The notes beneath the pieces were generated by a model that was given only the letters and a program-made list of their open reading frames with translations, was not told the DNA's origin and made no database searches. This document shows, piece after piece, positions 1 to 8,704 of a stretch of DNA of 40,923 nucleotides. Source of the stretch: Chloroflexota bacterium (GTDB taxonomy: Bacteria; Chloroflexota; Anaerolineae; Aggregatilineales; Ch27); NCBI GenBank assembly GCA_019873685.1, contig JAIOAT010000031.1, positions 1-40,923 of the forward strand. The letters are read 5' to 3'. A program made the position numbers and the translations under genes. Positions within the stretch are counted from its first letter, which is position 1. Each line of letters begins with the position of its first letter.

Positions 1-1
1 C

Positions 2-166
2 CGGGTGGCGCTCTCTGTACCCAGGCGCATCCCGCCTATGTCAAACCGCACCAAGATTGCTGCCGGTATCGGCGGACTGACCCTGTTCTACCTGACAGCA
101 CGCTCCCTGTCACATCTACTCAGCAATCGCCAGCGGGACGAGACGACCCGCGAGCTGGTGGCCTGA
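2..166 (+). CDS. C-terminal end of an ORF or small membrane protein, partial
   Basis: The frame is open from the first bases and stops at 164-166. An internal ATG at 38 would give a 42-residue protein with one hydrophobic stretch (about residues 8-25, IAAGIGGLTLFYLTARSL) and a charged tail rich in Arg, Asp and Glu. It could be the tail of a longer protein that starts before the window, or a stand-alone small membrane protein. No clear Shine-Dalgarno sequence precedes the ATG. I do not recognise a family and assign no function. Confidence 0.35.
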   Translation, partial: RVALSVPRRIPPMSNRTKIAAGIGGLTLFYLTARSLSHLLSNRQRDETTRELVA

Positions 167-509
167 TTCAGCGGTCACCCCTGGACGCTTAACCCCTATA
201 CCCCCGGCATAACACCTCAGGCGGGGCATTTCCACCCCTTCACCGGGATGCTCTGTACCACTGGCTATAGCTTGCCTGCAAACCATATCGCAGCAGGATT
301 GTTCTTTGCTGCGCGTTGTCATCACCCCAGCACCACTGGTAGCACAACCCCTGTTAAATGTTTGTAAGGGGCTGCGAAGGTGATGTATGATTGAACTGGC
401 AGTCCCTGCTACCACAACAGGCTATGAAGCCCGACACCACGGCGGTCTGTGGTATACTGCACCAGGTAAGGGTGCCCGACGCCCGCGCAACCTCCTTGAG
501 GAAAATCTG
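167..509. other. Intergenic region upstream of the response regulator
   Basis: About 340 bases without a convincing gene. The frame that runs into the response regulator from 387 has no ribosome binding site and a non-conserved N-terminus, so I treat it as non-coding. The only signals I can support are the extended -10 promoter at 450-458 and the GAGGA ribosome binding site at 498-502. No clear terminator for the preceding fragment is visible. Confidence 0.5.
450..458 (+). promoter_or_regulatory. Extended -10 promoter of the two-component/Tad locus
   Basis: TGG followed by TATACT gives an extended -10 element (TGnTATAnT type) about 50 bases before the response regulator start. No good -35 hexamer lies 17 bases upstream, as is usual when the TG extension compensates. 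The same layout recurs at four other places in this window. Confidence 0.5.
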
Positions 510-1241
510 ATGGCGATGCAGAATCCGGAAGATGACCTGGACAGAATCACGGTACTGATTGTTGACGACCACCCCCTTTTCCGTGAAGGGCTGTCCAAAG
601 TATTTTCGCTGGAAGACGATATTGAAGTTATTGGCGAAGAAGCGGACGGTGAAAAGGCGCTCCAGCTGGTACGCCAGTTGCGGCCCAATGTGCTGGTCAT
701 TGACATCAACATCCCCTCCATGAATGGCCTGCAGGTTACCCGCCAGCTCAAGGCTGAGCGCATCAACTGTGCCGTCATCATGCTCACCGCATACCACGAT
801 CAGGAGCAGGTGCTCCACGCGATGCGCGCCGGAGCTTCAGCCTACTTCTCCAAAGATGTGGAACCAGCCCGTCTGGTGGAAGTCGTCCGCCAGGTTGTTC
901 AGGGATTCTACGTCATCGGCAACCAGCTCTTCGATGAACCCAGCCTGCGCGCCTGGCTGGACGCCGGCGTTGAAGCCGCGACCGGCCCGTACATGGTTGA
1001 CCCCGGCGAGCATTTTGTCCCGCTCAGCCCGCGCGAAATGGAGATTCTGCAGTTTGTCACGCGGGGCATGAGCAACAAACAGATCGCCCTGGAATTGGGC
1101 ATCAGCCATCAAACGGTCAAGAATCACATGACCGCCATCCTCAAGAAGCTGGATGTTGAAGATCGTACTCAGGCGGCGGTATATGCGCTGCGCCGTGGCT
1201 GGGTGCGTATGCAGGACACCTTGTCCGAAAGCGACGATTGA
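510..1241 (+). CDS. NarL/FixJ-family response regulator
   Basis: A DNA-binding response regulator of 243 residues. The receiver domain (about 13-130) has the acidic pair D19/D20, phosphoacceptor D65, T93 and K115. A LuxR-type helix-turn-helix follows (about 172-232, including LSPREMEIL and SNKQIALELGIS). The ATG at 510 is chosen over upstream in-frame starts because GAGGA at 498-502 sits seven bases before it and the protein then begins close to the receiver fold. The kinase gene follows 39 bases later, so the two probably form a phosphorelay pair. Control of the adjacent Tad genes is inferred from position only. Confidence 0.9.
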   Translation: MAMQNPEDDLDRITVLIVDDHPLFREGLSKVFSLEDDIEVIGEEADGEKALQLVRQLRPNVLVIDINIPSMNGLQVTRQLKAERINCAVIMLTAYHDQEQVLHAMRAGASAYFSKDVEPARLVEVVRQVVQGFYVIGNQLFDEPSLRAWLDAGVEAATGPYMVDPGEHFVPLSPREMEILQFVTRGMSNKQIALELGISHQTVKNHMTAILKKLDVEDRTQAAVYALRRGWVRMQDTLSESDD

Positions 1242-1280
1242 GCGAGTCTGCTCTGCAAGGACTGTGGGCGGAAGAGGGCC

Positions 1281-2369
1281 ATGCCTGAACTAACTTCTGA
1301 ATCTCCTCGTGAACAACTGCTGTCAATGTTGCATGACGAATTCAGCCGCATCAACAACCAGCTCAAAGAGCTGGACGCGCTCATCCAGCAGACACACAAC
1401 GAGGTCGAGCGGCTGCAGCAAAAGAATGCCATGGTCACCAACCGGCTGCACCAGATCGAGGCTAATTTCGACAGTGTGCCGCGCCCGGATATTCGTGTCG
1501 CCTACAACGAAGCCATCGATACCCGCAGCCGTCTGCTGACCATGCGGGGCAACCTGGAAAAGCTGCAAAGCGACCAGAATCAGTACCGCCAGATGGCGGA
1601 AATCGTCTCTAGAGTGCTGGCGGAAGTTGAAGGTTTGGCGCCTTCAGTTTTTCAGAGCAACACAGCTGCTACCGAGATGTCGCCGGCTGCGGTGAACATC
1701 ATCCGCATCATTGAGGCGCAGGAAAACGAGCGCAAGCGCCTGGCCCGGCAGATGCACGACGGTCCGGCGCAATCCCTGACTAACTTCATCCTGCAGGCCG
1801 AAATCTGCCAGCGCCTTTTTGACCGCGATCCTGACCGGGCAGCGGAGGAACTGAATAACCTCAAGGCAGTTGCCAGCGGCACTTTTCAGAAGATCCGCGA
1901 GTTTATCTTCGATCTGCGCCCGATGATGCTTGACGATCTGGGTCTGATCCCAACCCTCCGCCGCTATGTCGACCACTACAACGAGAAGAGCGGCATCCGT
2001 ACCACCCTGCATATTCTGGGCGATGAACGCCGTCTGGAGCCGCACCGCGAAGTCATCCTGTTCCGTTCTATTCAGGAGCTTCTGTCCAACGCCCGCGAAC
2101 ATTCCCACGCCACGCAGGTGACAATTACGCTGGACATGGGCGTAGACTTCATTTCCGCAATCGTCGAAGATAACGGCCAGGGTTTCAACCCGGATACCGT
2201 CCTGAGCGGTGAAGATACCACTGTGCCGGAAAGCAAAGCAGCCAGTCTGAAGACCCTGCGGGAGCGGGTGGAACTGATCGGGGGGGCCATGCGCCTTGAG
2301 AGTGAAGAAGGCCGCGGCAGCAAGATCACCGTCCGCATTCCCGCCGGTAATCCGGTGCTCCCGGCCTGA
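1281..2369 (+). CDS. Soluble DegS/NarX-type sensor histidine kinase
   Basis: A 362-residue kinase. The N-terminal 120 residues look coiled-coil (heptad-like Leu/Glu/Gln pattern) with no membrane segment, so it should be cytosolic like DegS. The HisKA_3 dimerisation and phosphoacceptor region lies at about 145-215, with H159 in the ARQMHDGPAQ motif. The HATPase_c domain follows, with N270 in the N box (ELLSNAREH) and the DNGQG box at 297-301. The ATG at 1281 follows a GGAAGAGG purine-rich site. The partner is the response regulator just upstream. The sensed signal is unknown, and the coiled coil may respond to a protein or cytosolic cue. Confidence 0.9.
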   Translation: MPELTSESPREQLLSMLHDEFSRINNQLKELDALIQQTHNEVERLQQKNAMVTNRLHQIEANFDSVPRPDIRVAYNEAIDTRSRLLTMRGNLEKLQSDQNQYRQMAEIVSRVLAEVEGLAPSVFQSNTAATEMSPAAVNIIRIIEAQENERKRLARQMHDGPAQSLTNFILQAEICQRLFDRDPDRAAEELNNLKAVASGTFQKIREFIFDLRPMMLDDLGLIPTLRRYVDHYNEKSGIRTTLHILGDERRLEPHREVILFRSIQELLSNAREHSHATQVTITLDMGVDFISAIVEDNGQGFNPDTVLSGEDTTVPESKAASLKTLRERVELIGGAMRLESEEGRGSKITVRIPAGNPVLPA

Positions 2370-2471
2370 TGATCTGAACTGGTTGGCCGCACCGGGAATC
2401 CACTCCAAATCGTGTTCACAGACAGGGCTGATCAACGGCATTGCCGGGGATCGGTAGGACTATCAGCCCGT

Positions 2472-2499
2472 TTGACATTTAATTCTGAACGAATACACT
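2472..2499 (+). promoter_or_regulatory. Sigma70-like promoter before cpaB
   Basis: A perfect TTGACA (2472-2477), a 16-base spacer and TACACT (2494-2499), 33 bases before the cpaB start. This suggests that the Tad genes can be transcribed independently of the two-component pair. Confidence 0.6.
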
Positions 2500-2531
2500 A
2501 AGTGCAGTACCTATCAGGAGTGGAGGGTCCT

Positions 2532-3692
2532 ATGCGCGGACGTGGCCGCTTATTACTTCTGTTAGTTCTGATCATCCTCCTGGGCGTGGTCGCCGTCGTG
2601 CTGTTGCTCCCTCGCTTTTCCGGTGTTCCTACCACGCCGAGCGCAGGCGAGGCTGAGCGCCAGGTAGAAGTTATCCCGACAGCCACGCCAATCCCCTTCG
2701 TCGAAATCGTCATTGCCGTCCAGGAACTCCCACGCGGTATCCGCATCCCGGCGGAAAACGCCGTGGAACTCCGGCGCTGGCCGGCGGAGGCCGCCCCGTT
2801 CAACGCCCTGCAGAGTCTGGATGACGTGATCGGCAAGATCGCCCGCACCGACATTCCACGCGAATCACCGGTGCTCTCGACCATGCTGGTGGATAACCTG
2901 CGCGAGCTGGCGGAGCGTGGCCGGGTAGGGTCTGACGCCGCCGCTATCATGCCGCCGGGCCTGGTCGCTGTCTCCGTTCCCATGGACCGCCTGACCGGCG
3001 TGGCCTATGCCATCCGTGAAGGCGACTATGTGGACGTCATCCTGTCGATGTTGTTTGTGGATGTCGACGAAGAGTTCCAGTCGCTGTTCCCCAACAACAA
3101 CTTCCTGGTCACCTTCGATGAAGAGGGCAATATCACCATCGGGCAGGGTGTTCCTGGCCGTCTGGATGTCGGCATCGGTGGTTCGCCGGTCATTGTCAGC
3201 CCGTCCGAACAGCAGCGACCGCGCCTGGTCACTCAGCGTACGATCCAGAGCGCCTGGGTGCTGCGCGTCGGGGACTTCCCCATCGAGGGCAACTACATCG
3301 GCGCTACGCCCACCCCGCTGCCGACCCCGACCGCTGTTCCGGCGGAAGGCGCTGAAGCACAGGCCGCCGAACGGCCGCCTTCAGTCCCGACCCCCAAGCC
3401 GCCGCCGGACATCATCACCCTGGCCGTTTCGCCGCAGGATGCTGTTGTGCTGGTGTGGGCCATCGATTCCCGCATCCCGATCACGCTGGCTCTCCGGTCG
3501 GCAACCGATATCTCTCAGGTACCCACTCAGGCGGTTTCGCTGGAATACATTATGAGCAACTACAACATCAGCGCGCCTAACCGCCTGCCCTACGCCCTGG
3601 AACCGGCCCTCCGCAGCATCCGCCAGCTCATCGCTTTCCAGGAAATCCGTCTGCGGGAGGATACCACCACAACCACAACGACGACCGAGTAA
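2532..3692 (+). CDS. cpaB: CpaB/RcpC-like Flp pilus assembly protein
   Basis: A 386-residue protein with an N-terminal membrane anchor (about 5-27), a short Thr/Pro linker, an SAF domain (about 57-120, VQELPRGIRIP onward) and an RcpC/CpaB domain (PPGLVAVSVPMDRLTG and REGDYVDVILSM). CpaB proteins sit at the cell envelope and help to assemble Tad/Flp pili. The ATG at 2532 is chosen over an upstream GTG (2502) because GGAGTGGAGGG lies just before it and the protein then opens with Arg residues and a hydrophobic anchor. Two oddities are a Pro/Thr-rich insert near residues 260-295 and a C-terminal run of Thr. It starts the Tad gene run cpaB-cpaE-cpaF-tadB-tadC. Confidence 0.82.
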   Translation: MRGRGRLLLLLVLIILLGVVAVVLLLPRFSGVPTTPSAGEAERQVEVIPTATPIPFVEIVIAVQELPRGIRIPAENAVELRRWPAEAAPFNALQSLDDVIGKIARTDIPRESPVLSTMLVDNLRELAERGRVGSDAAAIMPPGLVAVSVPMDRLTGVAYAIREGDYVDVILSMLFVDVDEEFQSLFPNNNFLVTFDEEGNITIGQGVPGRLDVGIGGSPVIVSPSEQQRPRLVTQRTIQSAWVLRVGDFPIEGNYIGATPTPLPTPTAVPAEGAEAQAAERPPSVPTPKPPPDIITLAVSPQDAVVLVWAIDSRIPITLALRSATDISQVPTQAVSLEYIMSNYNISAPNRLPYALEPALRSIRQLIAFQEIRLREDTTTTTTTTE

Positions 3693-3744
3693 CGATCATG
3701 GTCTGAGCAGCTCGTAACCGGACGGGATGTACAGGATATAAGCT

Positions 3745-5061
3745 ATGACTGGCAGTGGCCCTGAAGCGAAAATCCGCGTGCTCATTGTGGACGACAACGC
3801 TGAGACGCGCGAGCAAATCAAGAAGCTGTTGATGTTCGAGCCGGACATCGAGGTGGTTGGCACCGCCGGCACAGGACTTGAGGCGCTGGAACTGGCTCAG
3901 GAAACCCAGCCCAACATCATCCTGATGGACATCAACATGCCTGACATGGACGGCATCTCAGCAACAGAGAAGATCGCCACAGCGGTGCCTACCGCCGCTG
4001 TGGTGATGCTCTCCGTCCAGAGCGAGTCGGATTACCTTCGCAAGGCTATGCTGGCCGGAGCGCAGTACTTCCTGACCAAACCCGTCTCTGGTGATGAGCT
4101 TTACAGCACGTTGCGCAATGTGTACCAGCGCAAGAAGACCATGATTGCCACCCTGCCAACCATGCCCGCCGTAGGAGGCGAACGCGTCGCTACGGCGGGC
4201 AAGGGCCTGCGGGTTGGCGAAAAGCGTCTTGGTCATATCGTGGTCGTCTACAGCCCCAAGGGCGGCGCCGGTTGCACGATGATTGCCACCAATCTGGCGG
4301 CAGGGTTGATGCGGGAAGACACCAAGGTTCTGATCGTGGATGCCAAAGCGCATTTTGGCGATGTCGGCGTCTTCCTGAATCTCAAGTCTCCCACGACGAT
4401 CGCTGATCTGTGCGACAGCGTGGAAGACATGGATATGGAACTGGTCGAGCACGTGCTGGTCACGCACGATAGCGGCCTGCGTGTGCTGCTTGCCCCGGAA
4501 CCTGACCCCGGTGCTCTGGCTCATCCACCCCGGGGGGAAGCTGTCAAACAGGTCATTGCCAAAATCGCCGATTCCTATGACTTTGTCATCGTCGATACCG
4601 GTTCGGCGGTCGACGAGATCAATGCCGAACTGTTTGACCTGGCCGCCCGAATCCTGCTCGTCTGCCCCCCCACCCTGACCGGCGTCCGCAGCGTGCGTGC
4701 TATCCTGCGCCTGTTTGACGAACTCAATTTCCCGCCGGAAAAACTGTTGCTGGTGATCAACCAGGTGCAGCGGGACCGTGGGCGTGGCACGCGGGTGACT
4801 ATCGACACCGAACTAATTGAGAAAAACCTGAAGATGAAAGCCCTGGCGGAAATCCCCCAGGAGGAACGAATCGTCCTGCACGCCATCAACCGCGGCGTCC
4901 CGGTCATTGCCATCAGCAAGGAGCGCGATCGCTCGCCAATCAAGGAGTTGCTGGAGCTGGCTGAAGCGGTGCGCCTGAATCTGCTTGGTAAGGACGAAGG
5001 CGAACAGGATACAGCACAAGCCAAGCAGTCGAGTGGCTTCAGCCTCTTTCGCCGTCATTAA
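3745..5061 (+). CDS. cpaE: CpaE/TadZ-like ATPase with N-terminal receiver domain
   Basis: A 438-residue fusion of a receiver domain (about 10-130) and a MinD/ParA-like ATPase (about 163-410). TadZ/CpaE proteins localise the Tad pilus machine in the cell. The receiver keeps the phosphorylation residues (D16/D17, D62, K112), so it looks phosphorylatable, unlike the degenerate receivers of some TadZ proteins. The deviant P-loop at 171-178 reads PKGGAGCT: the signature Lys (K172) is kept, but the Lys normally before Thr/Ser is Cys (C177). Atypical P-loops are known in this family. ATG at 3745 follows AGGA at a suitable distance. The adjacent two-component pair is a possible phosphate source. Confidence 0.85.
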   Translation: MTGSGPEAKIRVLIVDDNAETREQIKKLLMFEPDIEVVGTAGTGLEALELAQETQPNIILMDINMPDMDGISATEKIATAVPTAAVVMLSVQSESDYLRKAMLAGAQYFLTKPVSGDELYSTLRNVYQRKKTMIATLPTMPAVGGERVATAGKGLRVGEKRLGHIVVVYSPKGGAGCTMIATNLAAGLMREDTKVLIVDAKAHFGDVGVFLNLKSPTTIADLCDSVEDMDMELVEHVLVTHDSGLRVLLAPEPDPGALAHPPRGEAVKQVIAKIADSYDFVIVDTGSAVDEINAELFDLAARILLVCPPTLTGVRSVRAILRLFDELNFPPEKLLLVINQVQRDRGRGTRVTIDTELIEKNLKMKALAEIPQEERIVLHAINRGVPVIAISKERDRSPIKELLELAEAVRLNLLGKDEGEQDTAQAKQSSGFSLFRRH

Positions 5062-5113
5062 CGCCAAGGTAGACCCGGTAGAACTTGGGTAGTTAGCACT
5101 ATGGGAGGGTAAG

Positions 5114-6538
5114 GTGTCTCTGTTACGTCGAATCGAAAAGAGCAGTCAAAGTGGCGGAACCGGCGGCAAAGGCCCCGGCAGTGAGAGCGGCGGACCCACA
5201 GACGAACAGTCGCGGCTGGCTGCCCAGCTTCGCGTCCGCCAGCGCCCGGCTCCAACCGGCGTTGCGGCGGCGCGCGAGAGCTACATGGACATCAAGACGC
5301 GGGTCCAGAATAAGCTACTCGCTGAACTTGACCCATCCATGGACATGACTCGCCAGGCGGAAATCCACGCCACCATGGAGGAACTGTTCCAGACCATTCT
5401 GGCGGAGGAAAACATCGTCCTCAGCCGAGCTGAACGCCAGCGTCTTTTTGACCAGATCAAAGCTGAGATCCTGGGGCTTGGGCCACTGGAACCGCTGCTG
5501 GCAGATGAGACCATCACCGAGATCATGGTCAACGGCCCCAAGAATATCTACGTCGAGCGCGAAGGCAAGATCTACCACACCAACCAGACCTTCGAGAATG
5601 AGGAACACGTCCTGCGCATCCTGGAACGGATTGTCGCGCCGCTTGGCCGTCGTATTGACGAAAGCCAGCCATACGTTGACGCCCGTTTGATGGACGGCTC
5701 CCGCGTCAACGCCGTGATCCGTCCTATCTCGCTTATCGGCCCAACCATCACCATCCGTAAGTTTGCCAAGCAGCCGCTCACGGTTGACGACCTGATCCGC
5801 TTTGGGACGGTCACCCAGCAGATCATCGACTTCCTGCGGGCCTGCGTCATCGCTCGCCTGAACATCATCGTTAGTGGAGGCACTGGCTCCGGCAAGACCA
5901 CCCTGCTCAATGTGCTCTCCGGCTTCATCCCCAACGACGAGCGGATCATCACCATTGAGAACGCCGCCGAGCTGCAGTTGCGCCAGGAACATGTTGTCAC
6001 GCTGGAAAGCCGCCCGCCCAACATCGAAGGCAAGGGCGAAATTACCATCCGGGACCTGGTGGTGAACAGCCTGCGTATGCGTCCTGACCGGATCATCGTT
6101 GGGGAGTGCCGTGCCGGCGAAGCCCTGGACATGTTGCAGGCCATGAACACTGGCCACGATGGTTCGCTGACCACTCTGCACTCCAACAGCCCGCGTGACA
6201 CGCTGGCCCGTCTGGAGGTGATGTGCCTGATGGCTGGCATGGATCTACCGGTGCGCGCCATCCGTGAGCAGATCGCCTCGGCGGTCAACCTGATCTGCCA
6301 CGAGGAGCGTCTGCGCGACGGCAGCCGCAAGATCGTCAAGATCACCGAAATCCAGGGGATGGAAGGTGACGTGATCGTGATGTCGGACATCTTTGAGTTC
6401 GAGCAGACCGGCATTGAAGCCGGCAAGATCATTGGTCGTATCCGCCCGACCGGTCTGCGTCCGAAGTTCATCGACCGCATCGAAGCCGTCGGGATTCACC
6501 TGCCGCCTTCGGTGTTTGGCGTCGGCCAGCGTTACTAG
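5114..6538 (+). CDS. cpaF: CpaF/TadA-type secretion ATPase
   Basis: A 474-residue type II/IV secretion ATPase that powers Tad pilus assembly at the cytoplasmic face. The N-terminal 60 residues are Gly/Ser-rich and probably disordered. The all-alpha/beta N-domain (about 60-230) precedes the motor with Walker A GGTGSGKT (255-262), the Asp-box region near 280-286 (TIENAAE), Walker B region IIVGECRAGE (327-336) and His-box HDGSLTTLHS (348-357). GTG at 5114 follows a strong GGGAGGG site at 5103-5109. It is 52 bases after cpaE and 125 bases before tadB, and an internal promoter lies in the second gap. Confidence 0.92.
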   Translation: MSLLRRIEKSSQSGGTGGKGPGSESGGPTDEQSRLAAQLRVRQRPAPTGVAAARESYMDIKTRVQNKLLAELDPSMDMTRQAEIHATMEELFQTILAEENIVLSRAERQRLFDQIKAEILGLGPLEPLLADETITEIMVNGPKNIYVEREGKIYHTNQTFENEEHVLRILERIVAPLGRRIDESQPYVDARLMDGSRVNAVIRPISLIGPTITIRKFAKQPLTVDDLIRFGTVTQQIIDFLRACVIARLNIIVSGGTGSGKTTLLNVLSGFIPNDERIITIENAAELQLRQEHVVTLESRPPNIEGKGEITIRDLVVNSLRMRPDRIIVGECRAGEALDMLQAMNTGHDGSLTTLHSNSPRDTLARLEVMCLMAGMDLPVRAIREQIASAVNLICHEERLRDGSRKIVKITEIQGMEGDVIVMSDIFEFEQTGIEAGKIIGRIRPTGLRPKFIDRIEAVGIHLPPSVFGVGQRY

Positions 6539-6584
6539 AGCCAGGCCCGTACTACCGGGTCACTCCGGAACACATACAGGCTTG

Positions 6585-6593
6585 TGCTATAAT
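6585..6593 (+). promoter_or_regulatory. Extended -10 promoter before tadB
   Basis: TGC plus a perfect TATAAT, about 70 bases before tadB. No convincing -35 element is seen. It would let tadB and tadC be expressed separately from the motor ATPase. Confidence 0.6.
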
Positions 6594-6663
6594 GAGTCAA
6601 ACTGACATCGTGGCCCGTTGGGTAGTGGCCTGCCAGCAGACAGGCGACTAGGAAAGCAGAGCC

Positions 6664-7638
6664 ATGTTTGACAATCCTTTACTCATTGCGGCCATTGCCG
6701 GTGGACTGGCAATCGTCATCCTGATCGTGGCGGTCTTCAGCATCCGCGCCCAGCGTCAGGCCGAGCTTGACGCGCGCATGAAGCGCTTCACCGAAGGCCT
6801 GGAAGAGACTGCGGCTGCTGAGGAAGCCAAGCCAGCCGTTGAAGAACCCAGCCAGCTCACCCGCGCTATCGATCGCCTGCTGACGCAGCGCGAGTTCGGC
6901 AAGAACTGGCGAAACGCCCTTTCCAAGGCGGATCTCAAAATCACAGTCGCCGAGTACCTGGCCATCCACATCATCTCCACCATCGCCTTCTTTGCCGTAG
7001 CGACCCTGTTATGGGGGCTGGTGCTTGGAATTGTCGGCGGCGTCGTTGGCTTCTTCGCCCCGCGCATTTATGTCGCCCGCAAGCAGCGCACGCGCCTGAT
7101 TCGCTTTGAGGAGCAGCTGCCGGATACCATTGGCCTGTGGGTGAATGGCCTGCGCTCTGGCTACAGCGTCCTTCAGGCCATGGAAGCTATCGCTAAGGAA
7201 TCGCCAGAACCGACCGCGACCGAATTCCGGCGTGTGGTGCAGGAAGTCCAGCTGGGCATCTCGATGGAAGATGCACTGGATCATATGCTCAAGCGGCTGG
7301 ACAGTGAGGACCTTGACCTGATCGTCACGGCGGTCAACATCCAGCGCGAGGTCGGTGGTAACCTGGCGGAAATTCTGGATGTCATCGGCCACACCATCCG
7401 CGAGCGCATCAAGCTCAAGGGCGAGATTCGCGTCCTGACATCGCAGGGGCGCTATACGGGCTGGTTCATCAGCGGCCTGCCGATCATACTGTCCCTCTTC
7501 CTGATGGTGATCAATCCGAACTACATGGGTGGCCTCTTTGAAAACCGGATGTGCGGCTGGCCGCTGATCGGGATCGGCCTCGGCCTGATCGGGATGGGCA
7601 CCGCCGCCATCCAGCGCATTGTGGATATTCAGTACTGA
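6664..7638 (+). CDS. tadB: TadB-like Tad pilus platform protein
   Basis: A 324-residue inner-membrane protein. An N-terminal membrane segment (about 5-27) is followed by a charged cytoplasmic stretch, two membrane segments (about 98-133), a T2SS GspF-type domain (about 150-275, with EEQLPDTIGLWVNGLRSGYS) and further C-terminal hydrophobic segments. TadB and TadC form the platform on which the CpaF motor acts. The ATG at 6664 follows GGAAAG. The following gap to tadC holds a 7-bp GC-rich hairpin. Confidence 0.88.
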   Translation: MFDNPLLIAAIAGGLAIVILIVAVFSIRAQRQAELDARMKRFTEGLEETAAAEEAKPAVEEPSQLTRAIDRLLTQREFGKNWRNALSKADLKITVAEYLAIHIISTIAFFAVATLLWGLVLGIVGGVVGFFAPRIYVARKQRTRLIRFEEQLPDTIGLWVNGLRSGYSVLQAMEAIAKESPEPTATEFRRVVQEVQLGISMEDALDHMLKRLDSEDLDLIVTAVNIQREVGGNLAEILDVIGHTIRERIKLKGEIRVLTSQGRYTGWFISGLPIILSLFLMVINPNYMGGLFENRMCGWPLIGIGLGLIGMGTAAIQRIVDIQY

Positions 7639-7653
7639 GCATGCTTGAACACA

Positions 7654-7680
7654 GGCAAGGGGCCGTTCAGGCGCCTTGCC
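7654..7680 (+). other. Hairpin between tadB and tadC
   Basis: GGCAAGG (7654-7660) pairs exactly with CCTTGCC (7674-7680), and two further GC pairs form inside after one mismatch. No T-run follows, so I do not call it a terminator. It might stabilise or partly attenuate the tadB-tadC transcript. Confidence 0.4.
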
Positions 7681-7748
7681 CCGGCATTCCTAGTGGTTCG
7701 TGGAAAGCCTGTGAGCAACAGCGGGACACAGACAGGGGAGCAAGGCTT

Positions 7749-8681
7749 ATGGAGCAGCTAATTGGCATCGGAGCGCTGATCCTGCTGGGCCTGTTCATCG
7801 TCGGCGGTCTGATCTACTACGGCATGCGTGAAGATGATTCCGATCCGTTGCAGGATCGGCTGGCCGAAATCGGCGATCGTACGTTGCCACAGTCCCTGGA
7901 GGAAATCGAGCTTTCGCTGCCTTTTCAGGATCGCGTCCTGCGGCCCATATTCCGGAAGCTGGCAGACATCATCGTACGGTTTACCCCGGACCGCCAGATC
8001 GCTGACGCGCAGCGCCAGCTGGAGCTGGCCGGTTACCCCAACAATCTGGATGCCGCTTCCTACCTGGGTTTGCGCCTGGTGGCGGCCATCCTCTTTACGG
8101 CGCTTGCGGTCGTGGTCTTTGTCATTGCCGCGCCACAACCTAACCAGTTACTGTATGTGATCGGCGGCGCACTGATCGGGTATTTCCTGCCTGCCCTCTG
8201 GCTCAAGGGACAGATCAGCCGCCGCCAGGAGATGATCACCAGGAAACTCCCGGACGCCCTGGACCTCCTGACCATCTGCGTAGAAGCAGGCCTGGGCTTT
8301 GACTCGGCAATGGCGAAGGTCTACGAGAAATGGGATGACCCGCTGGCCAGGGCCTTTGGGCGCGTGCTACAGGAGATTGCCCTGGGCAAGCTCCGGCGCG
8401 AGGCCCTGCGCGATATGGCGACCAGCATGGATGTCCCTGACGTGACCAGTTTTGTGGCCGCTATTGTCCAGGCTGAGCAGCTGGGCGTGAGCATGGCCCG
8501 CATCCTGCGTGTGCAATCCGACCAGATGCGCGTCAAGCGTCGCCAGCGTGCTCAGGAAAAGGCGCAGCAGGCGCCGGTGAAGATGATGTTCCCGCTGGTA
8601 CTGTTGATCTTCCCTTCGATCTGGATCGTCCTGCTTGGGCCATCGCTGATTATCCTGCTGGAAACCAATATCCCGTTCTAG
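7749..8681 (+). CDS. tadC: TadC-like Tad pilus platform protein
   Basis: A 310-residue inner-membrane protein and partner of TadB. It has a membrane segment at about 3-25, a pair at about 107-152, a GspF-type domain (about 165-290, KLPDALDLLTICVEAGLGFD) and a hydrophobic C-terminus. The frame is open far upstream (to 7551), but that part overlaps tadB and is out of character. The ATG at 7749 is chosen because AGGGGAG (7734-7740) sits eight bases before it and the protein then starts with a membrane anchor. It is the last recognisable Tad gene. Pilin, prepilin peptidase and TadD/E/F-type genes are not in the window. Confidence 0.88.
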   Translation: MEQLIGIGALILLGLFIVGGLIYYGMREDDSDPLQDRLAEIGDRTLPQSLEEIELSLPFQDRVLRPIFRKLADIIVRFTPDRQIADAQRQLELAGYPNNLDAASYLGLRLVAAILFTALAVVVFVIAAPQPNQLLYVIGGALIGYFLPALWLKGQISRRQEMITRKLPDALDLLTICVEAGLGFDSAMAKVYEKWDDPLARAFGRVLQEIALGKLRREALRDMATSMDVPDVTSFVAAIVQAEQLGVSMARILRVQSDQMRVKRRQRAQEKAQQAPVKMMFPLVLLIFPSIWIVLLGPSLIILLETNIPF

Positions 8682-8704
8682 CTCTCCATAGACTGGACTG
8701 CGCT

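Noticed and set aside
116..415. A 99-residue minus-strand open frame near the window start
   Set aside because: No ribosome site, no recognisable domain, and it overlaps the promoter side of the response regulator.
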